NCBI RefSeq assembly: GCF_027923465.1
Contig: NZ_BRLB01000007.1
Span: forward strand, 1 to 64,000
DNA: 64,000 nucleotides
Direction of reading: 5' to 3'
Origin: Vallitalea longa
GTDB lineage: Bacteria > Bacillota > Clostridia > Lachnospirales > Vallitaleaceae
The position numbers and the translations under genes were made by a program. A model generated the notes under the pieces. That model did not search any database and was not told where the DNA came from. It saw nothing but the letters and a program-made list of their open reading frames with translations. Below, one piece after another: positions 1-8,348 of the stretch (position 1 is its first letter; each line of letters opens with the position of its first letter).

Positions 1-4
1 AATT

Positions 5-80
5 TGATTCATTTGAATGATTTTCTCCTATAGTTGTTTTTGTGGTGATTACACTATAACAGAAATCTTCAAATGAATCA
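5..80. repeat. Long imperfect inverted repeat / hairpin
   Basis: The outer arms are perfect 13-base complements (5-17 TGATTCATTTGAA and 68-80 TTCAAATGAATCA). Inside them 19-26 pairs with 61-67 with one bulge, and TATAGT (29-34) pairs with ACTATA (53-58), so about 26 base pairs can form over 76 nt. A T-rich run follows at 81-95. It may be the terminator of a gene to the left of the window, or a small palindromic element. The sequence alone does not decide. Confidence 0.5.
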
Positions 81-261
81 TTTCTTTTTTATTTTGTTTA
101 TTCGGACATTTCATTATACAACTTTGCGTTTTAACAATAAAATTAGAATATTTATTCTTTATAGTTCATAAGTCCATTTTTATGATAAAATATTTTATAG
201 GTGTTTATTTAAATTAATACTACCATTAAAAATATAATAAAGGAATTAAAGGAGCGATAAT

Positions 262-945
262 ATGGAAATTAAGTATTTAGGTCATTCAGCCTTCTACCTG
301 GAATCAGATGATTACAGAGCAATAATAGACCCCTTTTTAACCGGTAATTCACAATGTACAGCTACTATTGAAGATTTTGATGAACTTACACATATTTTTG
401 TTACTCATGGTCATGGTGACCATTTAGGTGATGCTGTAGAATTGGCTAGACGTACAGAAGCGACTATCATAACAAATTTTGAATTAGGTAATTACTTGTT
501 ATTTAACTACAAAAACATATCTGTACATACAATGCATATTGGTGGAAGAACCACTTTAGATGGTATAATTATTAAAATGACTAATGCTCTGCATGGTTCA
601 TCAGTCATTACCCCTGAGAATGATATTATCTATGCAGGTAATCCATGCGGCTTTTTAATTGATTGTGATAATATAAAAATATATCATGCAGGTGATACCG
701 GATTAACTCTTGATATGAAACTTCTTAAGGATGAGCATGTTAACATTGCGATGTTACCTATAGGTGGTAATTTTACAATAGACATACAAGATGCTTGCAA
801 AGCAGTGCAATTAATCCAACCAGAACTTACTATCCCTATGCATTACAACACTTTCCCACCAATACAAGCTGACCCTTATAAGTTTCAAAAATTAGTGTCT
901 TCAAAAGTAAAAGTTATGGACATTAATGAAAAAATTAATGTTTAG
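262..945 (+). CDS. UPF0173 metal-dependent hydrolase (metallo-beta-lactamase fold)
   Basis: This 227-residue cytoplasmic protein has the metallo-beta-lactamase metal site HGHGDH at residues 49-54. Further likely ligands lie in ALHGSS (near residue 112), HAGDTG (near 146) and PMHYNTFP near the C-terminus. Length and motifs match the UPF0173 (YtkL-like) family, which are short stand-alone hydrolases whose physiological substrate is not established. The ATG follows an AAAGGAG-type ribosome binding site at about 249-255. The gene is monocistronic and convergent with the lipoprotein gene that follows. The fold and metal site are secure; the reaction is not known. Confidence 0.9.
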   Translation: MEIKYLGHSAFYLESDDYRAIIDPFLTGNSQCTATIEDFDELTHIFVTHGHGDHLGDAVELARRTEATIITNFELGNYLLFNYKNISVHTMHIGGRTTLDGIIIKMTNALHGSSVITPENDIIYAGNPCGFLIDCDNIKIYHAGDTGLTLDMKLLKDEHVNIAMLPIGGNFTIDIQDACKAVQLIQPELTIPMHYNTFPPIQADPYKFQKLVSSKVKVMDINEKINV

Positions 946-1009
946 ATATTAAAATAATAAAAATATCATAAAAAGAATTAGAACTTATTCGCATGGTATC
1001 TATTATATA

Positions 1010-1055
1010 TTGATTAGTATTTATAATATTATTTTATGCTATAAATACTAATCAA
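1010..1055. terminator. Hairpin between convergent genes
   Basis: Bases 1010-1025 and 1040-1055 are perfect 16-base complements around a 14-nt loop. The right arm covers the stop codon of the minus-strand lipoprotein gene (1048-1050). There is no strong T-tract on either side, so this is a probable rather than classical bidirectional terminator. Confidence 0.55.
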
Positions 1056-2193
1056 CTTCAAAATAATAATATCTAAGATTATTATAATAATCTTCATCCT
1101 CACTAATGAATGATGTTATTATTATACCATAGTTATCTTTTATAATGAACGTATGATAGCCTTCTTCAACATCGTCAAATCTTAATATCCTGTTTTGCCT
1201 TATACTATACAAATAAGGTTTCTCGACATTGAAATTTCTCCATGCTACAAATTCAGAACTTGCTTTAACTTGGTCAATGATATTTTTTGATTCAAATATC
1301 TCTTTATTATTGATTAGATCAACTAATGCACATACTGTATGTTTTTCTGTACTATCGGTACATTTATTTATAATACTGTATAAAGAATTATTGTTAGAAT
1401 ATAATTCCATTATATTATCTTTCATTTTTAGTTGAAAATCCTTATTATCTATACTTCTGAGTATGTTGAAATTGTTCTTTTTGTCTTTACCTATTACTAT
1501 TATACTATCATCATATATTAAAGGATTTTGAATATCTTGATTAACAATGTTTTTTTCTTCATTATTTATATCATAGCAATATAATTTAATACTCATTTCA
1601 TCATCTATTATTTCAATATCATCAAAATAAATTTTATTATCTTTTATTATTATGCTATTGTTGATAGCTGAGCTCGAACCATGTTCCGAAGTATATTCAT
1701 GTATTAAGGATGAAGATTTATCTTTTATCTTAATTAGGTACAGATTTTTATTTTGCCATTCATCCTCAGATTTTTGCAATACAATGTATTCACTATCATA
1801 ATGGCATATATCATAATCCTCATTATCACTAAATTCCACAATACTATTGTATGAATTATTTTTAATATCATATATACCCATATCATGATTTATTGGGAGC
1901 GTTTCTTCTGAATAAAGTGATATCAGGAAATTATTTTTATCTAATATTCCATTGATTGAAACTCGATACCCATTTATCTCTTTAGGTATATCTAGTTTTC
2001 TATAATTTATATTTTTATCAGCTGATACGACTTCGCAAGAAAAATCATATGTATTTTCTTTAATATTTTTATCATCAGCAGCTAAATTATTTTCTTGCAT
2101 ATCATTAATAGATTCATTGATCTTATTTGACTCACAAGATGTAAGCATACATATCAGAATGATGTAAATTAATATCGCTTTTATAGTTTTCAT
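1048..2193 (-). CDS. Lipoprotein of unknown function
   Basis: The 381-residue product starts with a short basic segment and a hydrophobic stretch ending in the lipobox LTSC (cysteine near residue 20), so it should be lipid-anchored on the outside of the membrane. The rest is rich in Asp, Asn, Ser and Ile and has repeated short beta-strand-like segments of the type seen in beta-propellers. I do not recognise a named family, and no catalytic motif stands out. The start is weakly supported because there is no clear Shine-Dalgarno sequence upstream of the ATG. The gene has its own hairpin at the 3' end and no evident operon partner. Confidence 0.75.
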   Translation of the reverse strand: MKTIKAILIYIILICMLTSCESNKINESINDMQENNLAADDKNIKENTYDFSCEVVSADKNINYRKLDIPKEINGYRVSINGILDKNNFLISLYSEETLPINHDMGIYDIKNNSYNSIVEFSDNEDYDICHYDSEYIVLQKSEDEWQNKNLYLIKIKDKSSSLIHEYTSEHGSSSAINNSIIIKDNKIYFDDIEIIDDEMSIKLYCYDINNEEKNIVNQDIQNPLIYDDSIIVIGKDKKNNFNILRSIDNKDFQLKMKDNIMELYSNNNSLYSIINKCTDSTEKHTVCALVDLINNKEIFESKNIIDQVKASSEFVAWRNFNVEKPYLYSIRQNRILRFDDVEEGYHTFIIKDNYGIIITSFISEDEDYYNNLRYYYFEVD

Positions 2194-2314
2194 ATCAATA
2201 ACTATATATAATAACTTCTATAATAAATTCATATAAATATAAGTTATATATATCCTTTCGTAGTATTTTAAACATGTAATTTTTTTATATGATCTTATAT
2301 ATATAAGATTTAGT

Positions 2315-2346
2315 AGCAGAGATTAATAACTTGATTAATCTCTGCT
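2315..2346. terminator. Hairpin downstream of the C39-like peptidase gene
   Basis: AGCAGAGATTAAT (2315-2327) and ATTAATCTCTGCT (2334-2346) form a perfect 13-bp stem with a 6-nt loop, 14 bases after the stop of the minus-strand peptidase gene. The T-tract is poor. A separate perfect 18-base palindrome lies next to it at 2292-2309. Confidence 0.55.
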
Positions 2347-2359
2347 TATAATTAATTTA

Positions 2360-3208
2360 TTACCATACTAAACCTCTAGCTTTGACAAAAGCGGCTAATT
2401 TGTCTGTAGTAATTGAATAGTATTTACTTATATTATCTCCCCAACTTACTGCATCAGATTTAGCTGGATCAACTATCCAAGTATCATCTCCACTATCTTT
2501 ATAACCATCGATAGCCAACCAATGACCGATTTCTTTTGCAGGATAATTTGGTAATATACTTGCGTGACCAGAAATATTACCATATGACCTACCACAAGCC
2601 ATTAATCCATGTCCAGCATCTATTGTTGCAACTACTTTAGGTTTTATATTACTAGCTTGTACATTTGTAGTACCAGCTGCTCCATATGGGTAAGGAATAT
2701 AATAAAATCCGATTTTATCTTCTAGATAATTAGGCACTGGAAATTGATCTCTACTATCTCCATTTGATAAATACCATGGACAAGAATTTGAAGTTTTATA
2801 TACTTCTTGAGCTATAGTTGTCTGTGTTTTTGATACTCCTTCAAAATCTAATAAACTTTTGATTGCTGCATATCCACACCAATAATTTTTTTCCTGTGCC
2901 ACTTGATATATTGATAACCTACTACTAGTAGAAGATGTCGATTTTAATGAATGAGTTGATTTATCAACTGGTGCTAGTTGCATTTTATAATTTTTCATTT
3001 CTTCTATATTGCCACTTACTTTAGCATTATAATACTTATCTGCTAACATTTCTTTATGATGAATTTTTTGTGCTACTTGAGGATCATATTTAAAATTCCC
3101 GATAACTGGAGCATAATCCTCAACATCAGTATTAATCGCTGCAGATGCTGATAAACCCATTGACATTACCATAATTGTTACTAACATAAGATTCATTAGT
3201 TTTTTCAT
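2360..3208 (-). CDS. Secreted C39-like cysteine peptidase
   Basis: This 282-residue protein has a clear signal peptide (cleavage expected after ASA, residues 21-23), a charged pro-region to about residue 95, and a papain-like C39 domain. The catalytic cysteine is in NYWCGYAA (Cys111), the histidine in GHWLAIDGY (His229) and the aspartate in WIVDPA (Asp247). Members of this family cleave peptides or remodel the cell surface. No C39-type ABC exporter is adjacent, so it looks like a stand-alone secreted enzyme rather than a bacteriocin leader peptidase. The ATG has a strong GGAGGG site. The substrate is unknown. Confidence 0.8.
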   Translation of the reverse strand: MKKLMNLMLVTIMVMSMGLSASAAINTDVEDYAPVIGNFKYDPQVAQKIHHKEMLADKYYNAKVSGNIEEMKNYKMQLAPVDKSTHSLKSTSSTSSRLSIYQVAQEKNYWCGYAAIKSLLDFEGVSKTQTTIAQEVYKTSNSCPWYLSNGDSRDQFPVPNYLEDKIGFYYIPYPYGAAGTTNVQASNIKPKVVATIDAGHGLMACGRSYGNISGHASILPNYPAKEIGHWLAIDGYKDSGDDTWIVDPAKSDAVSWGDNISKYYSITTDKLAAFVKARGLVW

Positions 3209-3232
3209 TAGTTTCCCTCCAAAATTATATAT

Positions 3233-3262
3233 TTTATATGAGTTAGGTTACTTACCAACCAA
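3233..3262 (-). promoter_or_regulatory. Possible promoter of the C39-like peptidase gene
   Basis: On the minus strand TTGGTT (3257-3262) and TATAAA (3233-3238) are separated by 18 bases, just upstream of the GGAGGG ribosome binding site. The match to a housekeeping sigma factor consensus is moderate only. Confidence 0.3.
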
Positions 3263-4028
3263 TCTAGTTGATTCGTTCAATTATATAATACATTTTATCA
3301 GTCATAATAACTAGCGGTTTTATTGAGTTTGAATATAATTATTTTCATAATACAATTATTACGTACTATTCATAATATAACATAAATATTTTTTCATATC
3401 TAAACACCTCTCTCAATATGTATTTTTAATCTGATATAAATTAATGTTTGAATTGTAGTTCATAATATTGTTTTTATACTGGTATACACATAAAAACTGA
3501 AACATGATTATATATGAATCCATTAGATTGTTGGCATCGTAGAGTAAAAAATTAATCAGATGAATTGTTAAAAAGATAACAATCCAATTTAAATTTTTAA
3601 AGTTGTTATTTGAATATAATTATAAACATTGATCAACAAATTATACCTAAATGCACTTAACATTATTATTATAGTCAAACGCTGTTAAATACAATTTATA
3701 TTTAACTAACTATAGATTATCATTTAAATATCAGCAGTAATATATAATATTAATATACATAAATAAAGTAAACTAAGATATTAACAAACTATTCTGTATG
3801 TATATAATAAACCATGCAAGTTAAATTGTCAATATTTTCTTTATATAATTAATATATTGTAATATTATAAAAAAACAATGAGTATTGTGCAATGTTATTC
3901 CAATAAATGAAATAACTTATTTCTTTGTAAATAAGAAAAACTCACCAATAAAAATCAGCTTTTGACCTAATTCTTACCAATGAGTATTATTTATCTGTTT
4001 GGGTTTCATTATTATTCAATAAAAATTT
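3263..4028. other. Long AT-rich non-coding stretch
   Basis: I see no convincing gene, RNA or repeat here. There is one weak 7-bp hairpin (3916-3922 with 3929-3935). In many Clostridia the ribosomal genes rplU and rpmA follow the RNase G gene at this point; they are absent from this stretch. Confidence 0.4.
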
Positions 4029-5222
4029 TCATGAATTCTTATTTATCTGTTGATATAGAGGTTTACTGGTCTTTTTCCTAGTCATTTCTACTAAACCTAA
4101 TCCAGTCATTCCTACTACAAAAACTTTATTTCTATCTTTTTTAACAAAAGAACTCAATTTGGTTAACAGTTGTTTATTATGTTCTTTATCTTTCATATCA
4201 ATAAAATCAACTATAATGATACCGGATAAGTTTCTTAGCCTAATTTGATATGCTATTTCTTTTGCAGCTTCAATGTTTGTTTTAAATATAGTTTCCTCCA
4301 AATTTTTTTTCCCAGTATATTTGGATGTATTAACATCAATAGAAACTAATGCTTCTGTTGGCTGTATGACTATGTTACCTCCAGATTTCAACCATACTTT
4401 CTCGCATAGAGCTTTTTTGATTTTGACACCTAATCCATATAAGTTCATAAGGGATAGATTGTTATCTTTATATAACTTAATTTTACTAGTTAAATCAGGA
4501 TTTGTTTTTTCCATATATGCGTATACTTGCTCATACAGTTCTTCGTCATTTATTACATATTCATCAATACTAGTATCATACATATCTCTAACAAATTTCA
4601 GTACTGAGTCTATCCCTTTATATATTTCTGTATAACATGTCCTATATTCTGCTGTATTTATGATAGTATCATATTGAGCTATAAGTTCTTGTATTTCATT
4701 TTCTATAAGTTCTTCTTGTATTTCAAATGCATTAGTTCTAATTATGAATCCGAAAGAATCGGTTAAATGTCTTTCTACAATATTTTTCAATCGTTCTCTT
4801 TCTTCATTACCCTTGATTTTACCAGATAAACCTACGAAGTTTTTACCTTTTGTCAGTACTACGTAACGACCTGTAAGGGATATGTTAGGTGATACTACAC
4901 AACCCTTGCTACCATTTTCATCTTTTACTATCTGTACTAATAATTCATTACCTATAGATATTTTTTTAGAATTATTGCTTTTGGTGTAAATTATATCTGA
5001 ACTATCATCAAGTGACATATATGCATTCTTGGTTCGACCTATATTGATAAATGCGGCATTCATACCTTTTACAACATTAACCACTTTACCTATATATATT
5101 TTCCCCACAAGCTCATGACTGTTCTCTTCACTTATTCCAAGTTCTATTAATCTTCTTTTTTCATCCAATAAGGCACTGTAAATTACATTTTCATCTTTTG
5201 AGACAACTAATTTATATGACAT
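4029..5222 (-). CDS. rng: RNase E/G family ribonuclease, C-terminally short
   Basis: This is an endoribonuclease of the RNase G type (rRNA and mRNA processing in the cytoplasm). An S1-like domain with GKIYIGKVVNVVKGMNAAF lies at residues 40-58. The catalytic magnesium site is visible as SIDVN (Asp296, Asn298) and VDFIDM (Asp339-Asp342). At 397 residues it is much shorter than typical RNase G: it stops at TRKKTSKPL, just before where the CPxC zinc link and small domain normally begin. No CPxC-coding segment follows in any nearby frame. The gene starts 1 base after the DUF2344 gene ends and is the last gene of its operon. Confidence 0.88.
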   Translation of the reverse strand: MSYKLVVSKDENVIYSALLDEKRRLIELGISEENSHELVGKIYIGKVVNVVKGMNAAFINIGRTKNAYMSLDDSSDIIYTKSNNSKKISIGNELLVQIVKDENGSKGCVVSPNISLTGRYVVLTKGKNFVGLSGKIKGNEERERLKNIVERHLTDSFGFIIRTNAFEIQEELIENEIQELIAQYDTIINTAEYRTCYTEIYKGIDSVLKFVRDMYDTSIDEYVINDEELYEQVYAYMEKTNPDLTSKIKLYKDNNLSLMNLYGLGVKIKKALCEKVWLKSGGNIVIQPTEALVSIDVNTSKYTGKKNLEETIFKTNIEAAKEIAYQIRLRNLSGIIIVDFIDMKDKEHNKQLLTKLSSFVKKDRNKVFVVGMTGLGLVEMTRKKTSKPLYQQINKNS

Positions 5223-5223
5223 C

Positions 5224-5907
5224 TTAACACTCCTGTGAAATCTTATCTAGGGGAAGAAATTTATTATTGCTAATATAATATATCTCTTGTCTATGAATTT
5301 TATAATCAAATTTATTATATTCCATGTTGTTGACTTTGCAAAGTGATTCAAGAACTACTTGAGGTTTAATGTTCATTCTGCTTCCTGTAGCAATAAGCAA
5401 TAACAATGTATTTTCAGATGCCATAGCTACATTTAGGATACCTGGTTTGATATCAATATCTTTTATTACATTCTTCTTGTTTTTTTTCTGTACAATTATC
5501 TTGTCTTTTGACATTAGATTATTAATCATATCATCATTGATAATAATGTTTTTTATATCTATTTTATATTTAGCGGCATCAATAAGAGCCATAGCGCTCT
5601 TAGCTTTTTCTGGAAGTACAATGATGTTAATGATATTGACTCCTTCTGGTGTATGATTATTCAGATTTTCAATTTGATAATTGATATCTATATCTTCAGT
5701 TACTTTTGCATCCAAATATTCTGCCTCACTAGTTATACCAACAGAAAGTGGTGCTCCTATAGACATGATTGGATGAGGATTAAAACCTTCTGAAAAAGCT
5801 ATTGGAAATTCAGCTTTTTTAAATACTCTTTGAAAATTTCTTATTAGATCTAAGTGACCAATAAATTTCATTGTACCCTCTTTAGTAAATTTAATTCTTA
5901 TCAACAT
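5224..5907 (-). CDS. TIGR03936/DUF2344 radical-SAM-linked protein
   Basis: The roughly 227-residue protein carries the conserved segments GHLDLIRNFQRVFKKAEFP and FSEGFNPHPIMSIGAPL, typical of the DUF2344 family that is nearly always encoded after the TIGR03960 radical SAM gene. It has no known enzymatic role on its own; a part in RNA modification or in RNase G function has been suggested only from gene order. I chose the ATG at 5907 because GGAGG lies 8 bases upstream. An in-frame TTG at 5925 has no such site. The start overlaps the 3' end of the radical SAM gene, which implies translational coupling. Confidence 0.88.
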   Translation of the reverse strand: MLIRIKFTKEGTMKFIGHLDLIRNFQRVFKKAEFPIAFSEGFNPHPIMSIGAPLSVGITSEAEYLDAKVTEDIDINYQIENLNNHTPEGVNIINIIVLPEKAKSAMALIDAAKYKIDIKNIIINDDMINNLMSKDKIIVQKKNKKNVIKDIDIKPGILNVAMASENTLLLLIATGSRMNIKPQVVLESLCKVNNMEYNKFDYKIHRQEIYYISNNKFLPLDKISQEC

Positions 5908-7750
5908 AACAAATACCTCCACCAAAACTTTTTGCCCCGCAATTCATACAAGAATCAATACAATTCTTACTGATAACTCCTTCTTTGGCACGTAAGTATT
6001 CTCTGTACAAGAATTCTTTTGTAACTCCAGTGTCAATAAAATCCCAAGGTAATATCTCTTCGAATTTGCGTTCTCTAGATGAATAAAATAATGGGTCTAC
6101 ATCATTGTCTTCAAATGCTCTTTTCCAATAGTCGAATTTAAAAAACTCTGACCAAGCATCAAATGCTGCTCCGTTTTTCCAAGCGCTATATATAACTTTT
6201 GATATTTTTCTATCTCCTCTAGCCATGACACCTTCTAACATACTGGTTTGTACATCATGACAATTATACTTTATACTCTTTTTATTTATTTTACCGTTAA
6301 GGAATGTTTGTTTTTCCATAAAAGTTTCATAGGTATCTTGAGCGGTCCACTGAAATGGTGTGAAAGCTTTTGGTACAAAAAATGAAGTACTGACAACAAT
6401 CTGTGGCCTTCTCTTTCTAACTTCTTTTGGAAGTTCATAATATTTTTCAACTATATCTTGTCCAAGCTTGGCGATTGCTTGTATATCTTCATAAGTTTCT
6501 GTTGGAAGGCCAAGCATAAAATACAGTTTAACTCTTGTCCAACCACCTTTAAATGCTTCTGAAGAGCCTGAGAGGATATCTTCTTCTGTAATACCTTTAT
6601 TAATGACATCCCTAAGTCTCTGTGAACCTGCTTCAGGTGCAAAAGTAATACTGCTTTTTCGTTGTTTTTGAACTTTACCCATAATATCTAATGAAAACTT
6701 ATCGATTCTAAGTGATGGTAAAGAAAGATTTACATGATTATCATTACCAAATTCATCAATCAAATAGTCAGTCAGTTCCTCAAGACCAGTATAATCACTA
6801 GAACTTAAAGAAATAAGAGAAATTTCATCATGTCCTGTATTCTTAATTAATTCTGTAGCTTGTTTCTTAAGAACATTGACATCTTTTTCCCTTAATGGAC
6901 GATATATCATACCAGCCTGACAGAAACGGCAACCTCTTGCACATCCTCTGAACAACTCCAAAACAACACGGTCATGAACTGTTTGAATAAGTGGAACTAG
7001 AGGTTTACTTGGATAAGGAGCTTCGGTAAGATCCATTACTATCTGTTTTTCTATTTTTGTTTTTGCATTTTTATGAGTAGGTTTGAATTCTTCTATTTCT
7101 CCGTTCTCTTTATAAGTAACATCATAAAATTTTGGTACATAAACACCTTCTACATCAAGAAGTTCAATCAAAAATTCTTCTTTAGTTTTTCCTTGTTGTT
7201 TATGTGCCTTATACATTTCTAAAATTTTAGGCAAAGTTGTTTCAGCTTCTCCAATATAAAAGAAATCAATAAATTCTGCTATTGGTTCAGGGTTATAAGT
7301 ACATGGACCACCTGCACACACGATTGGATCAGATTCTTCCCTATCTTTGCTAAACACTGACATACCCGCTAGATCCAATGCATTTAGTATATTAGTATAA
7401 CTCATTTCATATTGGACTGTGAACCCTAGAAAATCAAAATCTCTAACACTATCTTGAGATTCAAGTGCAAACAATTCAATATCATCTTGTCTCATTAATT
7501 TTTCAAGATCATTCCATGGAGAGAAGACACGTTCGCAGAAGGTATCTTCTCTTTTGTTAAGAAAATCATATAAAATAGCTAGTCCAACATGAGACATACC
7601 TATTTCATATACATCTGGAAAACATAAGGCGAATCTTATATCTACTTCATCAATATTTTTATTTATGACATTGATCTCATTCCCTAAATATCGTGCCGGT
7701 TTCTCAACACTTAACAGAACTTCATCCGTAAGTCTTAATTTCTTATTCAT
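5891..7750 (-). CDS. TIGR03960 family B12-binding/radical SAM protein
   Basis: This 619-residue enzyme has an N-terminal cobalamin-binding-like region (ALCFPDVYEIGMSHVGLAIL near residues 41-60). A radical SAM core follows with the cluster motif CARGCRFCQAG near residue 270, and GLPTETYEDI lies further on. Near the C-terminus it has extra cysteines (CIDSCMNCGAKSFGGGIC) that could bind metal. The family is conserved in Clostridia beside DUF2344 and RNase G genes, but its reaction is not established. The ATG has an AAGGAG site. It heads the three-gene operon ending with rng. Confidence 0.9.
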   Translation of the reverse strand: MNKKLRLTDEVLLSVEKPARYLGNEINVINKNIDEVDIRFALCFPDVYEIGMSHVGLAILYDFLNKREDTFCERVFSPWNDLEKLMRQDDIELFALESQDSVRDFDFLGFTVQYEMSYTNILNALDLAGMSVFSKDREESDPIVCAGGPCTYNPEPIAEFIDFFYIGEAETTLPKILEMYKAHKQQGKTKEEFLIELLDVEGVYVPKFYDVTYKENGEIEEFKPTHKNAKTKIEKQIVMDLTEAPYPSKPLVPLIQTVHDRVVLELFRGCARGCRFCQAGMIYRPLREKDVNVLKKQATELIKNTGHDEISLISLSSSDYTGLEELTDYLIDEFGNDNHVNLSLPSLRIDKFSLDIMGKVQKQRKSSITFAPEAGSQRLRDVINKGITEEDILSGSSEAFKGGWTRVKLYFMLGLPTETYEDIQAIAKLGQDIVEKYYELPKEVRKRRPQIVVSTSFFVPKAFTPFQWTAQDTYETFMEKQTFLNGKINKKSIKYNCHDVQTSMLEGVMARGDRKISKVIYSAWKNGAAFDAWSEFFKFDYWKRAFEDNDVDPLFYSSRERKFEEILPWDFIDTGVTKEFLYREYLRAKEGVISKNCIDSCMNCGAKSFGGGICYVDKN

Positions 7751-7951
7751 TTATAAAACTCCTTAATCTATATGAATTTTGCATTAATTAGTATATGTAA
7801 TTTTTTTATTTAACTTATATTATAATATAATATATTTAGCAATATAACAACTAAAATTTGATATATCCTAGGAAGTATACATATAAATTAGATTTATTTA
7901 CTATAAAACAAGAAATATAGATAAGATACATCGATTAAAGAAGAGAAACAA

Positions 7952-7982
7952 CAGACTCTTAAAAAACTATGTTAAGAGTCTG
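7952..7982 (-). terminator. Terminator after the asnB operon
   Basis: CAGACTCTTAA (7952-7962) and TTAAGAGTCTG (7972-7982) form a perfect 11-bp stem. On the minus strand it is followed by a T-rich run (TTGTTTCTCTTCTTT), as expected for the end of the transcript of the small membrane protein gene. Confidence 0.7.
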
Positions 7983-8006
7983 CAATTATTATACATCCGT
8001 ACTATA

Positions 8007-8300
8007 TTATTTTTGATTACTATCCATATCTATAGAATTATTTTCAGCAGTATCACTACCAATTCTAAGTACTTTGTTGGATAATTCCTTAAAATCTTCA
8101 TTATAATATAATACTTCATAAATACTATCTACATCAAATTCTCCTACTTTGACTTCATATTTTTTAAAATAAAGAGTTGCAAGTAATATGATGAAGCATA
8201 TGAAAACCTTTATTGCAATTTTGCTAGAATAAGTTTGTTCATTTTGACGATTTCTTACGTATCTATTTTTATTTCGACGTCTAACATTTTTTTTATTCAT
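8007..8300 (-). CDS. Small basic single-pass membrane protein
   Basis: The 97-residue protein has a very basic N-terminus (NKKNVRRRNKNRYVRNRQ), one membrane helix at about residues 28-45 and an acidic extracytoplasmic tail of about 50 residues, a type II topology. It lies 48 bases after asnB on the same strand and is followed by a terminator. Its position upstream of the TIGR03960 gene, and its basic-TM-short-tail layout, resemble the N-terminus of the M23/SpoIVFA-like protein often found there, but the peptidase domain is missing. That relation is only a guess; the function is unknown. Confidence 0.6.
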   Translation of the reverse strand: MNKKNVRRRNKNRYVRNRQNEQTYSSKIAIKVFICFIILLATLYFKKYEVKVGEFDVDSIYEVLYYNEDFKELSNKVLRIGSDTAENNSIDMDSNQK

Positions 8301-8348
8301 TAATCACTCATCCCTTCATACATCAATTAAATTTCATTAATTGACTTT

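Noticed and set aside
4029-4031. Selenocysteine or read-through at the TGA stop of the RNase G gene
   Set aside because: The frame beyond the TGA contains no CPxC zinc link or other family sequence, so read-through would add nothing recognisable.
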